A DNA stretch of 64,000 bases from Tenggerimyces sp963762635 (lineage in GTDB: Bacteria; Actinomycetota; Actinomycetes; Propionibacteriales; Actinopolymorphaceae): contig CAVXLQ010000011.1 in assembly GCA_963762635.1 (NCBI GenBank), forward strand, positions 1 through 64,000. The letters are read 5' to 3'. The position numbers and the translations under genes are program-made. The notes beneath the pieces are model-generated. The model was not told where the DNA came from, searched no databases, and saw nothing but the letters and a program-made list of their open reading frames with translations. Below, in pieces: positions 18,643-26,489 of this stretch. The stretch's first letter is position 1. Every line of letters starts with the position of its first letter.

Positions 18643-19088
18643 GGCTGGTCTCCTAGGAGGTCTCGCAGGGTGTGGACGAGCTCGCCGTAGCGCTCGCTCT
18701 TCGGGCCGCCGATCGAGGCGGTGAGCTGCTCGTGCAGGGAGCGGACGATCGCGACCGCCTCGCGCGCGGTGTCGATCCCGCGTGGAGTCGGCTCGAGCTG
18801 CACGGCACGCGGGTCGCCCGGATGGGTGCTGCGCCGTACGAGCCCGTTCTGCTCGAGCGCCCTGGCCAGCTTGGAGACGTAGATCGGCTCCATCCCGGAC
18901 ACGTCGGCCAGCTCGCGCTGGCTCGGCTTGGCGCCGGCGAGCGACTGCCCGTAGAGCGTGGCGAGCAACGAGTACTGCGCATGCGTCAACCCGAGTGGCG
19001 CGACCGCCTTGTCCACGGCGGCGCGCCACTTGTTCGTGAGGCGCCACAACAGTGCCCCCGCCGTGGGCTCGCGCTCCGGCTTGATCAT
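18639..19088 (-). CDS. MarR-family transcriptional regulator
   Basis: 149 residues. The MarR winged helix is clear: AGALLWRLTNKWRAAVDKAV, LTHAQYSLLATLYG, SQRELADVSGMEPIYVSKLA (recognition helix region), LEQNGLVRRSTHPGDPRAVQ (wing with the DxR motif). Three in-frame ATGs exist (19118, 19103, 19088). I prefer 19088 because the two upstream ones fall within a tandem repeat that looks like the operator, though no strong ribosome binding site marks any of them. First gene of a two-MarR operon. Likely represses its own transcription through the 19101-19127 sites. Confidence 0.85.
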   Translation of the reverse strand: MIKPEREPTAGALLWRLTNKWRAAVDKAVAPLGLTHAQYSLLATLYGQSLAGAKPSQRELADVSGMEPIYVSKLARALEQNGLVRRSTHPGDPRAVQLEPTPRGIDTAREAVAIVRSLHEQLTASIGGPKSERYGELVHTLRDLLGDQP

Positions 19089-19100
19089 GCCGATACCGTA

Positions 19101-19127
19101 CATGGCAACTATAGCCATGGCAACTAT
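19101..19127. promoter_or_regulatory. Tandem operator-like repeat upstream of MarR
   Basis: CATGGCAACTAT occurs twice (19101-19112 and 19116-19127), the starts 15 bp apart. Read with the gene the unit is ATAGTTGCCATG, a form often seen at autoregulated MarR promoters. The spacing of about one and a half helical turns and the position directly before the MarR start support an operator. A TATAGT between the units could be the -10 box. Confidence 0.6.
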
Positions 19128-19166
19128 CGCGAGCCCTAGCCCGAAGCCGCGATCTCCGGGTCAGAC

Positions 19167-19940
19167 CTAGAAGAGAGTGAAGCCGCCGTCGATGACGACG
19201 ATGGAGCCGGTCATGAAGCTGGAGGCTTCGCTGGCGAGGAACGTGACTGCCGGGCCGAGCTCGTGGGGTTCGCCCCAGCGCTTCATTGCGGCGGGCTCGA
19301 CGCAGGTGGCGCGGAACTCGGGTTGGTCGACTGGCGACTGCTCGGTCAGGAAGTAGCCCGGCGCGATCGCGTTCACGCGCACCCCGTGCGGCGCCCATTC
19401 GGCCGCCAACGCGCGGGTCAGCTGGTGCACCGCCGCTTTCGACGCGAGGTAGGCCGGCTGCCAGCGCGGCTGGTTGACGATGAACGCGGACATCGAGCCC
19501 ACGTTGACGATCGTCCCCGGCATCCCCGCCGAAACCAGCCGCGAGCAGACCGCCCGCGAGCAGTGCCACACGCCGTCGAGGTTGGTCGACAGCACGTCCG
19601 ACCAGTCCTCCGGCGAGGTCTCCAGAGCCCGCCCGGGGATCGAGATGCCCGCGTTGTTCACCAGCACCGACACAGGAGCGCCGAGCGCTTCCGAGACGGC
19701 GGAGACGGCAGCATCCACCGACGAAGCGGAACGTACGTCGGCGGCGGTGGCGAACGTACGAATCCCCAACGCGGCAAGAGATTCCGCAGCCGAAGCAACG
19801 GCAACACCGTCGCGGGCCACGAGACCGACTGCGGCGCCCGCCTCGCCCAGGGCGCGGGCGATCGCGAAACCCAACCCCCGCGACCCACCCGTCACCAAGG
19901 CGACGCGACCAGCCAACGAGAACGTGTCGAGGACGCCCAT
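19167..19940 (-). CDS. Short-chain dehydrogenase/reductase, gluconate 5-dehydrogenase-like
   Basis: 257 residues of the classical SDR family: nucleotide-binding VALVTGGSRGLGFAIARAL (TGxxxGxG), NNAGIS at about residue 93, catalytic Ser in VNVGSMSAF, and YLASKAAVH (Tyr-x-x-x-Lys), ending with the FMTGSIVVIDGGFTLF C-terminus typical of the family. It would oxidise or reduce a sugar acid or other alcohol with NAD(P). Its ATG abuts the stop codon of the broken carboxylase gene (19940), so it is the last gene of the fatty-acid operon by arrangement, though its function need not be in that pathway. Confidence 0.85.
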   Translation of the reverse strand: MGVLDTFSLAGRVALVTGGSRGLGFAIARALGEAGAAVGLVARDGVAVASAAESLAALGIRTFATAADVRSASSVDAAVSAVSEALGAPVSVLVNNAGISIPGRALETSPEDWSDVLSTNLDGVWHCSRAVCSRLVSAGMPGTIVNVGSMSAFIVNQPRWQPAYLASKAAVHQLTRALAAEWAPHGVRVNAIAPGYFLTEQSPVDQPEFRATCVEPAAMKRWGEPHELGPAVTFLASEASSFMTGSIVVIDGGFTLF

Positions 19941-21141
19941 CAGAGCGGGATGTTTCCGTGCGAACCACGCGCCGGCGGTGCGGCGGCCAAAGCCGCGGCC
20001 AGCGAAGACCGCGTCACAGCAGGCGAAATCATCTCGTCAACCACCCCAATCGCTCGCGCCTTCTCGATCCCACCGGCAAGCAGCTCGTGCTCGGCGGCCA
20101 GCTCAGTCTCCACCTGCGCGAGCACCTCGGGCTCGACCCGCCAGCTTCCGCCAGTGCAGGATCCGCACAGCGGCGACGGCACCCATCACCGCGATCTCCG
20201 CCGAGGGCCACGCGAACACCCGCGTCGCGCCGAGAGCACGCGAGTTCATCGCGATGTACGCGCCGCCGTACGCCTTCCGCGTGATCAGCGTGACCCGCGG
20301 CACCACCGCCTCGGCGAACGCGTGCAGCAGCTTCGCGCCGCGCCGCACCACGCCGTCCCATTCCTGGCCGGCACCCGGCAGATAGCCCGGAACGTCCACC
20401 GCCACGATCAACGGGATCCCGAACGCGTCGCACATCCGTACGAACCGCGCCGCCTTCTCCGCCGACGTCGAGTCCAGACACCCACCCAGCCGCAACGGGT
20501 TGTTCGCGATCACGCCCACCGACCGCCCACCAAGGCGCCCGAGAGTGGTCACGATGTTCGGCGCCCACCGCGGATGCAGCTCCAAGCCGGACGAGTCGTC
20601 GAGCAACCGCGAGACCAGGGGATGCACGTCGTACGCCCGCTTCGGCGACTCCGGCAGAACGTCCGACAGATCCGTGTCCACCACCGAGGACACGGCCAAC
20701 GACCCCTGCGCCCCCAACAGCGCGGCCAGCCGCCGCCCCTCCGCCAAGTCCGAGGCCTCGGACGAGGTCACGACATGCACGCCCGGTGACGAAGATCCGC
20801 CCCACCGCGTGCAGCGACAGTGCGCCCTCAGCCAGCCGAGCCCCGCCGCAGTGCCACAACCCGATGATCGGCGCGCCAGCCGCCAGCGCGTGGTCGTACG
20901 CACGCACCACCACCGAGCAAGCGGCGTCGCCCATCGCGCCGCCCATCAGCGTCGCGTCGGAGCAGAACGCCACCACCGGCAGGCCGTCGACGGTTCCCGT
21001 CACGGCCACCAACCCGCTGCCGTCCTCGGGTGTGAGGAACGTGAGGCTGCCTGGGTCGAGCAGCGCGGTGAGCCGGTTGCGTGGGTGGCGCGGGTCCTGC
21101 TCACGAGCCCCAGTCGGGGCGGGGGTGTGGGTGATGGTCAC
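19940..21141 (-). pseudogene. accD: Acyl-CoA carboxylase carboxyltransferase (beta) subunit, broken
   Basis: Homology to the actinobacterial acyl-CoA carboxylase beta subunit covers DPRHPRNRLTALLDPGSLTF, VAFCSDATLMGGAMGDA, GLWHCGGARLAEGALSLHAV, then PESPKRAYDVHPLVSRLLDD, WAPNIVTTLGRLGGRSVG, FGIPLIVAVDVPGYLPG and LITRKAYGGAYIAMNSRALG, and ends ARGSHGNIPL. The frame changes near 20785, where about 75-80 residues (including the GPAAGGAAYGPALTD oxyanion region usual in the family) are missing between GRIFVTG and VHVVTSS, and again near 20150, a one-base shift. The start GTG 21141 follows the fabF stop by one base. The surrounding genes are clean, so this looks like real decay rather than sequencing error. 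Confidence 0.8.
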
Positions 21142-21142
21142 C

Positions 21143-22381
21143 TCAGACCGTACGGAACGCGATGACCAGGTTGTGCCCGCCGAAGCCGAACGAGTTGTTG
21201 ATCGCGGCCAGGGTCCCGGTCGCGGGGAGCTCGCGCGGCTTGACCGCGACGTCCAGGTCGATCTGCTCGTCCTGCTCCTCGAGGTTGACCGTCGGCGGCA
21301 CCACGCGGTGGTGCAGCGCGAGGATCGTGGCGATCGACTCGACCGCGCCGGCAGCGCCGAGCAGGTGGCCGATGCCGCCCTTGGGCGCGGTGACGACGAT
21401 CTTCGAGGCGTGCTCGCCGAAGACCGCGCGGATGCCGACGTTCTCGGCGATGTCGCCGACCGGAGTCGACGTCGCGTGCGCGTTGATGTGCACGATGTCC
21501 TGCGGCGTCAGCTGAGAGTCCTTGAGCGCCTCGCGCATCGCCGCCGCGTTGCCCCGACCCTCCGGGTGCGGCGCGACGATGTGGTGCGCGTCGCCGGACG
21601 CGCCGGTGCCCGCGACCTCGCAGTAGATCCGCGCGCCCCGGGCCCGCGCGGTCTCCTCGTTCTCCAGCACGAGCATGCCCGCGCCCTCACCGAGCAGGAA
21701 GCCGTCGCGGCCCTTGTCGAACGGGCGGGACGCGTGCTCGGGGTCGTCGTTGCGCCGCGAGACCGCCATCATCGCGCCGAACGCCGCCAGCGGCAGCGGG
21801 TGGATCGCCGCCTCGGCGCCTCCGACGAGCGCGACGTCGGCCTTGCCGGCGCGGATCAGCTCGACTCCGTGCCGGATCGCCTCGTTGCCGGACGCACACG
21901 CGGCAACGGGCGTCTGGACGGCGGCCTGCGCGCCGAACTCCAGGCCCACCCAGGCGGCGCCACCGTTCGGCATGATCATCGGGATCATGAACGGGGTGAC
22001 GTGTCGGGGGCCCTTCTCCTTCAGCATGTCCCAGGCGGTCAGCAGGCTGATCACACCGCCGATGCCCGACGCGACCGAGACCGCGATGCGCTCGCCCGGC
22101 ACGTTGGCGTCGTACAAACCCGCGTCCTGCCACGCCTCACGCGAGGCGATCAGCGCGAACTGCTCGAACCGGTCGAGCTTGCGCGCCTCGACCCGCTTCA
22201 TGACCTCGGCCGGCTCGACCGCGGCGCGCGCGGCGATCCGCGAGGGGAGGAGCGAGAACTCCTCCTCGGTCAGCTTGCCGCCGTAGGAGCGCCCGTCGAG
22301 CATTCCCTTCCACGTCGACGGAACATCGCCGCCGGCAGGGGTCGTCGCCCCCACGCCCGTCACGACAACCTTGGTGCTCAT
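21143..22381 (-). CDS. fabF: Beta-ketoacyl-ACP synthase II
   Basis: 412 residues, the normal KASII length. Catalytic Cys lies in TPVAACASGNEA, the two histidines in NAHATSTPVGD and GGIGHLLGAAG, and the conserved lysine just before (TAPKGGIGH). The C-terminal NNSFGFGGHNLVIAF loop is intact. It elongates acyl-ACP with malonyl-ACP in the cytoplasmic type II fatty acid synthase. The order fasR-fabD-fabH-acpP-fabF is that of Streptomyces. A 191-bp gap separates it from acpP and may hold an internal promoter; I see no clear element there. The residue after the Cys loop and TSTP motif differ slightly from E. coli but not at catalytic positions. Confidence 0.95.
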   Translation of the reverse strand: MSTKVVVTGVGATTPAGGDVPSTWKGMLDGRSYGGKLTEEEFSLLPSRIAARAAVEPAEVMKRVEARKLDRFEQFALIASREAWQDAGLYDANVPGERIAVSVASGIGGVISLLTAWDMLKEKGPRHVTPFMIPMIMPNGGAAWVGLEFGAQAAVQTPVAACASGNEAIRHGVELIRAGKADVALVGGAEAAIHPLPLAAFGAMMAVSRRNDDPEHASRPFDKGRDGFLLGEGAGMLVLENEETARARGARIYCEVAGTGASGDAHHIVAPHPEGRGNAAAMREALKDSQLTPQDIVHINAHATSTPVGDIAENVGIRAVFGEHASKIVVTAPKGGIGHLLGAAGAVESIATILALHHRVVPPTVNLEEQDEQIDLDVAVKPRELPATGTLAAINNSFGFGGHNLVIAFRTV

Positions 22382-22572
22382 CGGGATCTCCTCCGGTGCT
22401 CGTCTTTCTTGGTCGCGGCCACGGCTCGCGAAGTTTCGCTGCGTCTGTCAGTGTCTGACCGAAGCTCACGTTGGGCTGCTTCAGCCGAGCCGTACCGCGA
22501 CGTTCAAAACTGAGGTCGAGTGCCGGGTGAGGATCGACCCACCCGGCCCTGACGTACGTACGAAAGAGCGAA

Positions 22573-22818
22573 CTAGCCCTGCGAACGCTCGATGTAGGCG
22601 ACGGCGTCACCGACGGTCTTGAGGTTCTTCACCTCGTCGTCGGGGATCTTCACGCCGAACTTCTCCTCAGCCGCGACGACGACCTCGACCATCGACAGCG
22701 AGTCGACGTCCAGGTCGTCGGTGAACGACTTGTCCAGCTGGACGTCTTCGGTCGGGATACCCGCGACCTCGTTCACGATGTCCGCGAGCCCGGCGCGGAT
22801 CTCCTCGGTGGTGGCCAT
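22573..22818 (-). CDS. acpP: Acyl carrier protein
   Basis: 81 residues, acidic, four-helix carrier protein. The phosphopantetheine serine is Ser40 in DLDVDSLSMVEVV. The rest (EEIRAGLADIVNEVAGIP, FGVKIPDDEVKNLKTVGDA) is typical of primary-metabolism ACPs. ATG 22818 follows an AAGGAGCA site. It lies between fabH and fabF in the type II fatty acid synthesis operon, 74 bp after fabH and 191 bp before fabF. Confidence 0.95.
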   Translation of the reverse strand: MATTEEIRAGLADIVNEVAGIPTEDVQLDKSFTDDLDVDSLSMVEVVVAAEEKFGVKIPDDEVKNLKTVGDAVAYIERSQG

Positions 22819-22892
22819 GTGCCTTGGTGCTCCTTCTTCGTCGGATGTACTTCCGCGCCCATTCCTTGGACCCGGGCGATTAGGTAGCGAGA

Positions 22893-23891
22893 CTAGGGGA
22901 TTGTGACGACCTGGGCCGCATAGACCAGCCCCGCGCCGAACCCGATGAGCAACGCGGTATCGCCGCTCTTCACCTCGCCGGTTTCCAGCATTCGCTCCAT
23001 TGCCAAGGGGATCGACGCCGCCGACGTGTTGCCCTGCTCGGCGATGTCGCGTGCGATCACCACGTGCTCTGGGAGTTTGAGCGCCTTCACCATCGCGTCG
23101 GTGATGCGCATGTTCGCCTGGTGCGGGATGAACGCGTCCAGGTCGGCCGCCGCGACACCGGCGCGGTCGAGCGCCTCCTGCGCGACCTTCGCCATCGAGT
23201 ACGACGCCCACCGGAACACGGCGTTGCCCTGCATGACGAGGTACGGGTACGCGCCCTCGTTCATCGCGGCGTCCCACGCCACAGGCTGCTCGATCGTCTT
23301 GTCCTGCGAGCCGTCAGAGCCCCAGACGACCGGCCCGATGCCCGGCTCGTCGGACGGACCGACGACGGCGGCGCCCGCGCCGTCGCCGAACAGGAACGCG
23401 GTCGTCCGGTCGTCGGGGTTCGCGATGTCGGAGAGCCGTTCGACGCCGATCACGAGGACGTACTCGGCGGAACCGTTCCGCACCATGCCCTGGGCGAGCT
23501 CCACGCCGTAGCAGAAGCCCGCGCAGCCGGCTCCGATGTCGAACGCGGCGGCGTCGTCCGAACCCAGGTCCGTCGCGATCGCCGGTGCGATCGCCGGCGT
23601 CTGGATCAGGTGCGACACGGTCGAGATGAGGACACAGCCGATCTGGTCGGGGGAGATGCCCGCGTACGCGAGCGCCTTGCCGCCCGCCTGCACGGCCATC
23701 CAGCGCACGGTCTCCTCAGGCCCCGCGACGCGGCGGCTGATGATGCCGGACCGGGTCCGGATCCACTCGTCGGAGGAGTCGATCCGGTCGACGATCTCGG
23801 AGTTGGGGACGACCCGGGCGGGTCGGTAGCCACCGACGCCCAGGATCTTGGCGTTGTCTGCTCCTCGTACCGGGCGGATCGCCGCCGTCAC
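22893..23891 (-). CDS. fabH: Beta-ketoacyl-ACP synthase III
   Basis: 332 residues. Catalytic triad: Cys in DIGAGCAGFCYG, His in DAFIPHQANMRITDAM, Asn in AEQGNTSAASIP. It starts fatty acid synthesis by condensing acyl-CoA with malonyl-ACP; in actinobacteria it usually accepts branched primers. The GTG at 23889-23891 overlaps the fabD stop by 4 bp (GTGA) and is preferred because the 28 codons upstream show no homology. Second structural gene of the fatty-acid operon. Confidence 0.94.
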   Translation of the reverse strand: MTAAIRPVRGADNAKILGVGGYRPARVVPNSEIVDRIDSSDEWIRTRSGIISRRVAGPEETVRWMAVQAGGKALAYAGISPDQIGCVLISTVSHLIQTPAIAPAIATDLGSDDAAAFDIGAGCAGFCYGVELAQGMVRNGSAEYVLVIGVERLSDIANPDDRTTAFLFGDGAGAAVVGPSDEPGIGPVVWGSDGSQDKTIEQPVAWDAAMNEGAYPYLVMQGNAVFRWASYSMAKVAQEALDRAGVAAADLDAFIPHQANMRITDAMVKALKLPEHVVIARDIAEQGNTSAASIPLAMERMLETGEVKSGDTALLIGFGAGLVYAAQVVTIP

Positions 23892-25090
23892 GGGGTCCCC
23901 ACCCCGGCCGGATGCGGGTGCAACCGGACGATGGGTTGGCCCGGTGAGACGGGATCGCCGTCCTCCACGAGCCATTCCACGATCGTGCCTCCGTGCGGTG
24001 CCGCCACGGGGAGGTCGTCCCGGAGGCTGTGCACGCTGCCGACCAGAGCGCCGGGTTGGAGCTCGGTGCCGGTAGACGGGTTGTCCTGCGCGATGCTGAA
24101 CGTGCCCTTCACCGGCGACACGAGCAGTCGCCAGGTGGGGTTGCCCTCCAGCGGGCTGCGTTCACCGTGCTTCTCGACGAACGCGCGGGCGGCGTCGAGC
24201 TGGTCAGGGGTCTTGAGCGCGAACGTCTCGACGCCGCGCAGCGCGCGCCGGGCGATGCCGGTCAGCGTGCCGGCGGGCGGGATCTCCAGCATGCCGGTGA
24301 CGCCGAGGTCCTGCATGGCCTGCATGCACAGGTCCCAGCGCACGGGGGAGCTGACCTGCTTGACGATCCGGTCGAGCACCTCGCGGCCGTTGTGGACGAC
24401 GTGGCCGTCGCGGTTGGACAGAAGCCGCGTGCGGGGGTCGTGGGTGCTGATCGCTCGGGCGTACCCACCGAGCAGCTCCACCGCGTGGTGGACGTAGTGG
24501 GTGTGGAACGCTCCGGCGACCTGCAGCGGGACGAGCCGGGTCTTCGCCGGCGGGTTGGCGCTGAACTTCTCCAGGTCCTCCAGCGTGCCGGCGGCGACGA
24601 CCTGGCCGGGACCGTTGTTGTTCGCGGCGGTGAGGCCGTGCTTCGCGATCGCGTCGAGGACCTCTTCGGGATCGCCGCCGAGCACGGCCATCATCCCGGT
24701 GGGGGTCTTCGCGGCCGCCTCGGCCATCGCCTTGCCGCGCTCGCGTACGAACACCATCGCCTGCTCGGCGCTGATCACGCCGACACCGGCGGCCGCGGTG
24801 ACCTCACCGACGCTGTGGCCGGCCGCGAGGTCGATCCGGCGGAACGCGTCCGCGGACGGATGGGGGAACAGCGACAGGGCCGCGACGAGCCCGGAGGCAA
24901 CGAGCAGCGGCTGCGCGATCGCGGTGTTGCGGATCGTCTCGGCGTCGGCCTTGGTGCCGTAGTGCACGAGGTCGATGTCGCAAACCGCCGACAACCAACG
25001 CATACGTTCGGCAAAGGTGGGGTCCTCGAGCCATGGTTCGAGGAAGCCAGGGGTTTGCGCCCCTTGCCCGGGCGCTACGACGACCAGCAT
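23888..25090 (-). CDS. fabD: Malonyl-CoA:ACP transacylase fused to a lipoyl/biotinyl-like domain
   Basis: 400 residues, about 90 more than E. coli FabD. The transacylase part (residues 1-310) has VVVAPGQGAQTPGFL, the active Ser in AAGHSVGEVTAAAG, and the catalytic His in AGAFHTHYVHHAVE. Residues about 325-400 form a barrel-sandwich-hybrid (biotinyl/lipoyl-like) domain: VSPVKGTFSIAQ, LQPGALVGSVHSLRDDLPVA, then APHGGTIVEWLVEDGDPVSP and GQPIVRLHP. The modifiable lysine (MKM) is replaced by VHSLRDD, so it cannot carry biotin or lipoate and may instead dock another subunit. ATG 25090 follows GGAAGG. First structural gene of the operon, 80 bp after fasR. Confidence 0.92.
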   Translation of the reverse strand: MLVVVAPGQGAQTPGFLEPWLEDPTFAERMRWLSAVCDIDLVHYGTKADAETIRNTAIAQPLLVASGLVAALSLFPHPSADAFRRIDLAAGHSVGEVTAAAGVGVISAEQAMVFVRERGKAMAEAAAKTPTGMMAVLGGDPEEVLDAIAKHGLTAANNNGPGQVVAAGTLEDLEKFSANPPAKTRLVPLQVAGAFHTHYVHHAVELLGGYARAISTHDPRTRLLSNRDGHVVHNGREVLDRIVKQVSSPVRWDLCMQAMQDLGVTGMLEIPPAGTLTGIARRALRGVETFALKTPDQLDAARAFVEKHGERSPLEGNPTWRLLVSPVKGTFSIAQDNPSTGTELQPGALVGSVHSLRDDLPVAAPHGGTIVEWLVEDGDPVSPGQPIVRLHPHPAGVGTP

Positions 25091-25170
25091 GCCTTCCACG
25101 ATCGCAAGTGAACGAGGGGTAACGGGCATCCTGAGGACACGAAGATTTGCGGCGGGTTGCTGTCGGGTTC

Positions 25171-26349
25171 CTACAAACGCGCTTCCGGCGCCTGCTCCTC
25201 GGGAGCGAGCAGCCGGCCGAGCGTGAGGGCGATCCGAAGGGTGTAGGCGTGCCGCGGATTCGACGGGGCGTAACCGGTCAGCTCCGTAATGCGCCTAAGC
25301 CTGTAACGGACGGTGTTGGCGTGGACGAACAGCAGGCGTGCGGTCGCCTCGACCGAGCCGCCGGTCTCGAAGAACGCGGCGAGCGTCTCCAGCAGCACCG
25401 GTCCGGTAGCCGCGAGCGGGGCGTAAACGTCGCGTACGAGCTGCCTCCGGGCGTGGCCGTCTCCGGACAGTGCGCGCTCGGGGAGGAGATCCTCGGCCGC
25501 GACGGGGCGCGGTGCGTCCGTCCAGGCCGGGGCCGCGCGGAGGCCGGCGATCGCCGTTCGCGCGGAGGTGGAGGCGGCCAGGAGGTCGGCGACGATCGTT
25601 CCGAAGACGACCGCGCCCTGGCCGAAGTGGCTGGCGACCCGGCCGGCGGATTTTTGTGGATCTTCTACGCCACCGAGGATCACGACCATACGGTCGCCCT
25701 GGACGCCGGTGAGGACGTCGAGGCCGGCGTGCCGGCCGTCTCGGCGCATGCGGGCGACGACCGACTCGGTGTCGCCACCGGGGGTGCGGCCGACGACGAC
25801 CAGCACCTGGCTCGACTCCGACCAGCCGAGCGCGGCGGCTCTGGACCGGATGGCCTCGTCGGCCTCGCCGCGCAGGATCGAGTCGACGATCAGCGCCTCG
25901 AGCCGGGCGTCCCACGCGCCACGCTGCTCGGCCGCCCGCGCGTAGACGGCTGCCGCGGCGAACGCGATCTCGCGCGAGTAGAGGAGGACTGCCTCACGTA
26001 CGGTCGGAACGTCGTCTTTCGGGACGATGTCGACGACCTTCTCCTCGACGACCTCGATGCCGATCCGGATCATCTCGACGGTCTGGTGCAAGGTCACCTT
26101 GCGCGCGATCTCGCGCGGCGCCGTACCGAGCACGTCGGCGGTCACGATCGGGCCGGGGCCGGGCTCGCGGAACCAGGCGACGAACGCGGCGATGAATGTC
26201 TGGGCGACCAGGCCGATCCAGGACCGGTCCTGAGGGTTCATGCCGCGAAACCAGTCCAGCCGGTCCTGCATCCGGTCGATGGTCGCGGAGGCGAGCATGC
26301 CGGAGGCGCGTTCCAGATGGGCTGCGGTCGTCGCCCGGCTCCTCGGCAT
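25171..26349 (-). CDS. fasR: PucR-family regulator, FasR-type fatty acid synthesis activator
   Basis: 392 residues. A long N-terminal sensor/GGDEF-like region (WIGLVAQTFIAAFVAWFREP, EMIRIGIEVVEEKVVDIVPK, VLVVVGRTPGGDTESVVARM) ends in the PucR C-terminal helix-turn-helix (VEATARLLFVHANTVRYRLR, ITELTGYAPSNPRHAYTLRI). A PucR-type gene directly before fabD is the FasR arrangement of Streptomyces coelicolor and mycobacteria, where FasR activates the operon and senses long-chain acyl-CoA. ATG 26349 is preferred to 26376. The 80-bp gap to fabD is the probable binding region, but I do not see an obvious palindrome in it. Confidence 0.85.
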   Translation of the reverse strand: MPRSRATTAAHLERASGMLASATIDRMQDRLDWFRGMNPQDRSWIGLVAQTFIAAFVAWFREPGPGPIVTADVLGTAPREIARKVTLHQTVEMIRIGIEVVEEKVVDIVPKDDVPTVREAVLLYSREIAFAAAAVYARAAEQRGAWDARLEALIVDSILRGEADEAIRSRAAALGWSESSQVLVVVGRTPGGDTESVVARMRRDGRHAGLDVLTGVQGDRMVVILGGVEDPQKSAGRVASHFGQGAVVFGTIVADLLAASTSARTAIAGLRAAPAWTDAPRPVAAEDLLPERALSGDGHARRQLVRDVYAPLAATGPVLLETLAAFFETGGSVEATARLLFVHANTVRYRLRRITELTGYAPSNPRHAYTLRIALTLGRLLAPEEQAPEARL

Positions 26350-26468
26350 GCCGTGGAGTCTGCCATGGGAGGGCACGTGGGAACCGCTTCATGGTGTCGT
26401 CGCGTCTCTTCTGCGGTACGGGCGGGCGCCGGCGTACTGGGGGTCGGCGGCGCCCGCTTCATGCCTCC

Positions 26469-26487
26469 GCACGTGGTAGACACGTGC
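26469..26487. promoter_or_regulatory. Inverted repeat GCACGTG-GTAGA-CACGTGC
   Basis: A perfect 7-bp inverted repeat with a 5-nt spacer ends 2 bp before the chosen GTG of the PHP gene; a third GCACGTG lies at 26373-26379 by the divergent fasR start. It could be an operator or a hairpin at the translation start. Position is the only evidence. Confidence 0.35.
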
Positions 26488-26489
26488 CT

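Noticed and set aside
22382..22572. Riboswitch or attenuator in the acpP-fabF gap
   Set aside because: I could not find a stable hairpin with a T-run or any known riboswitch signature.
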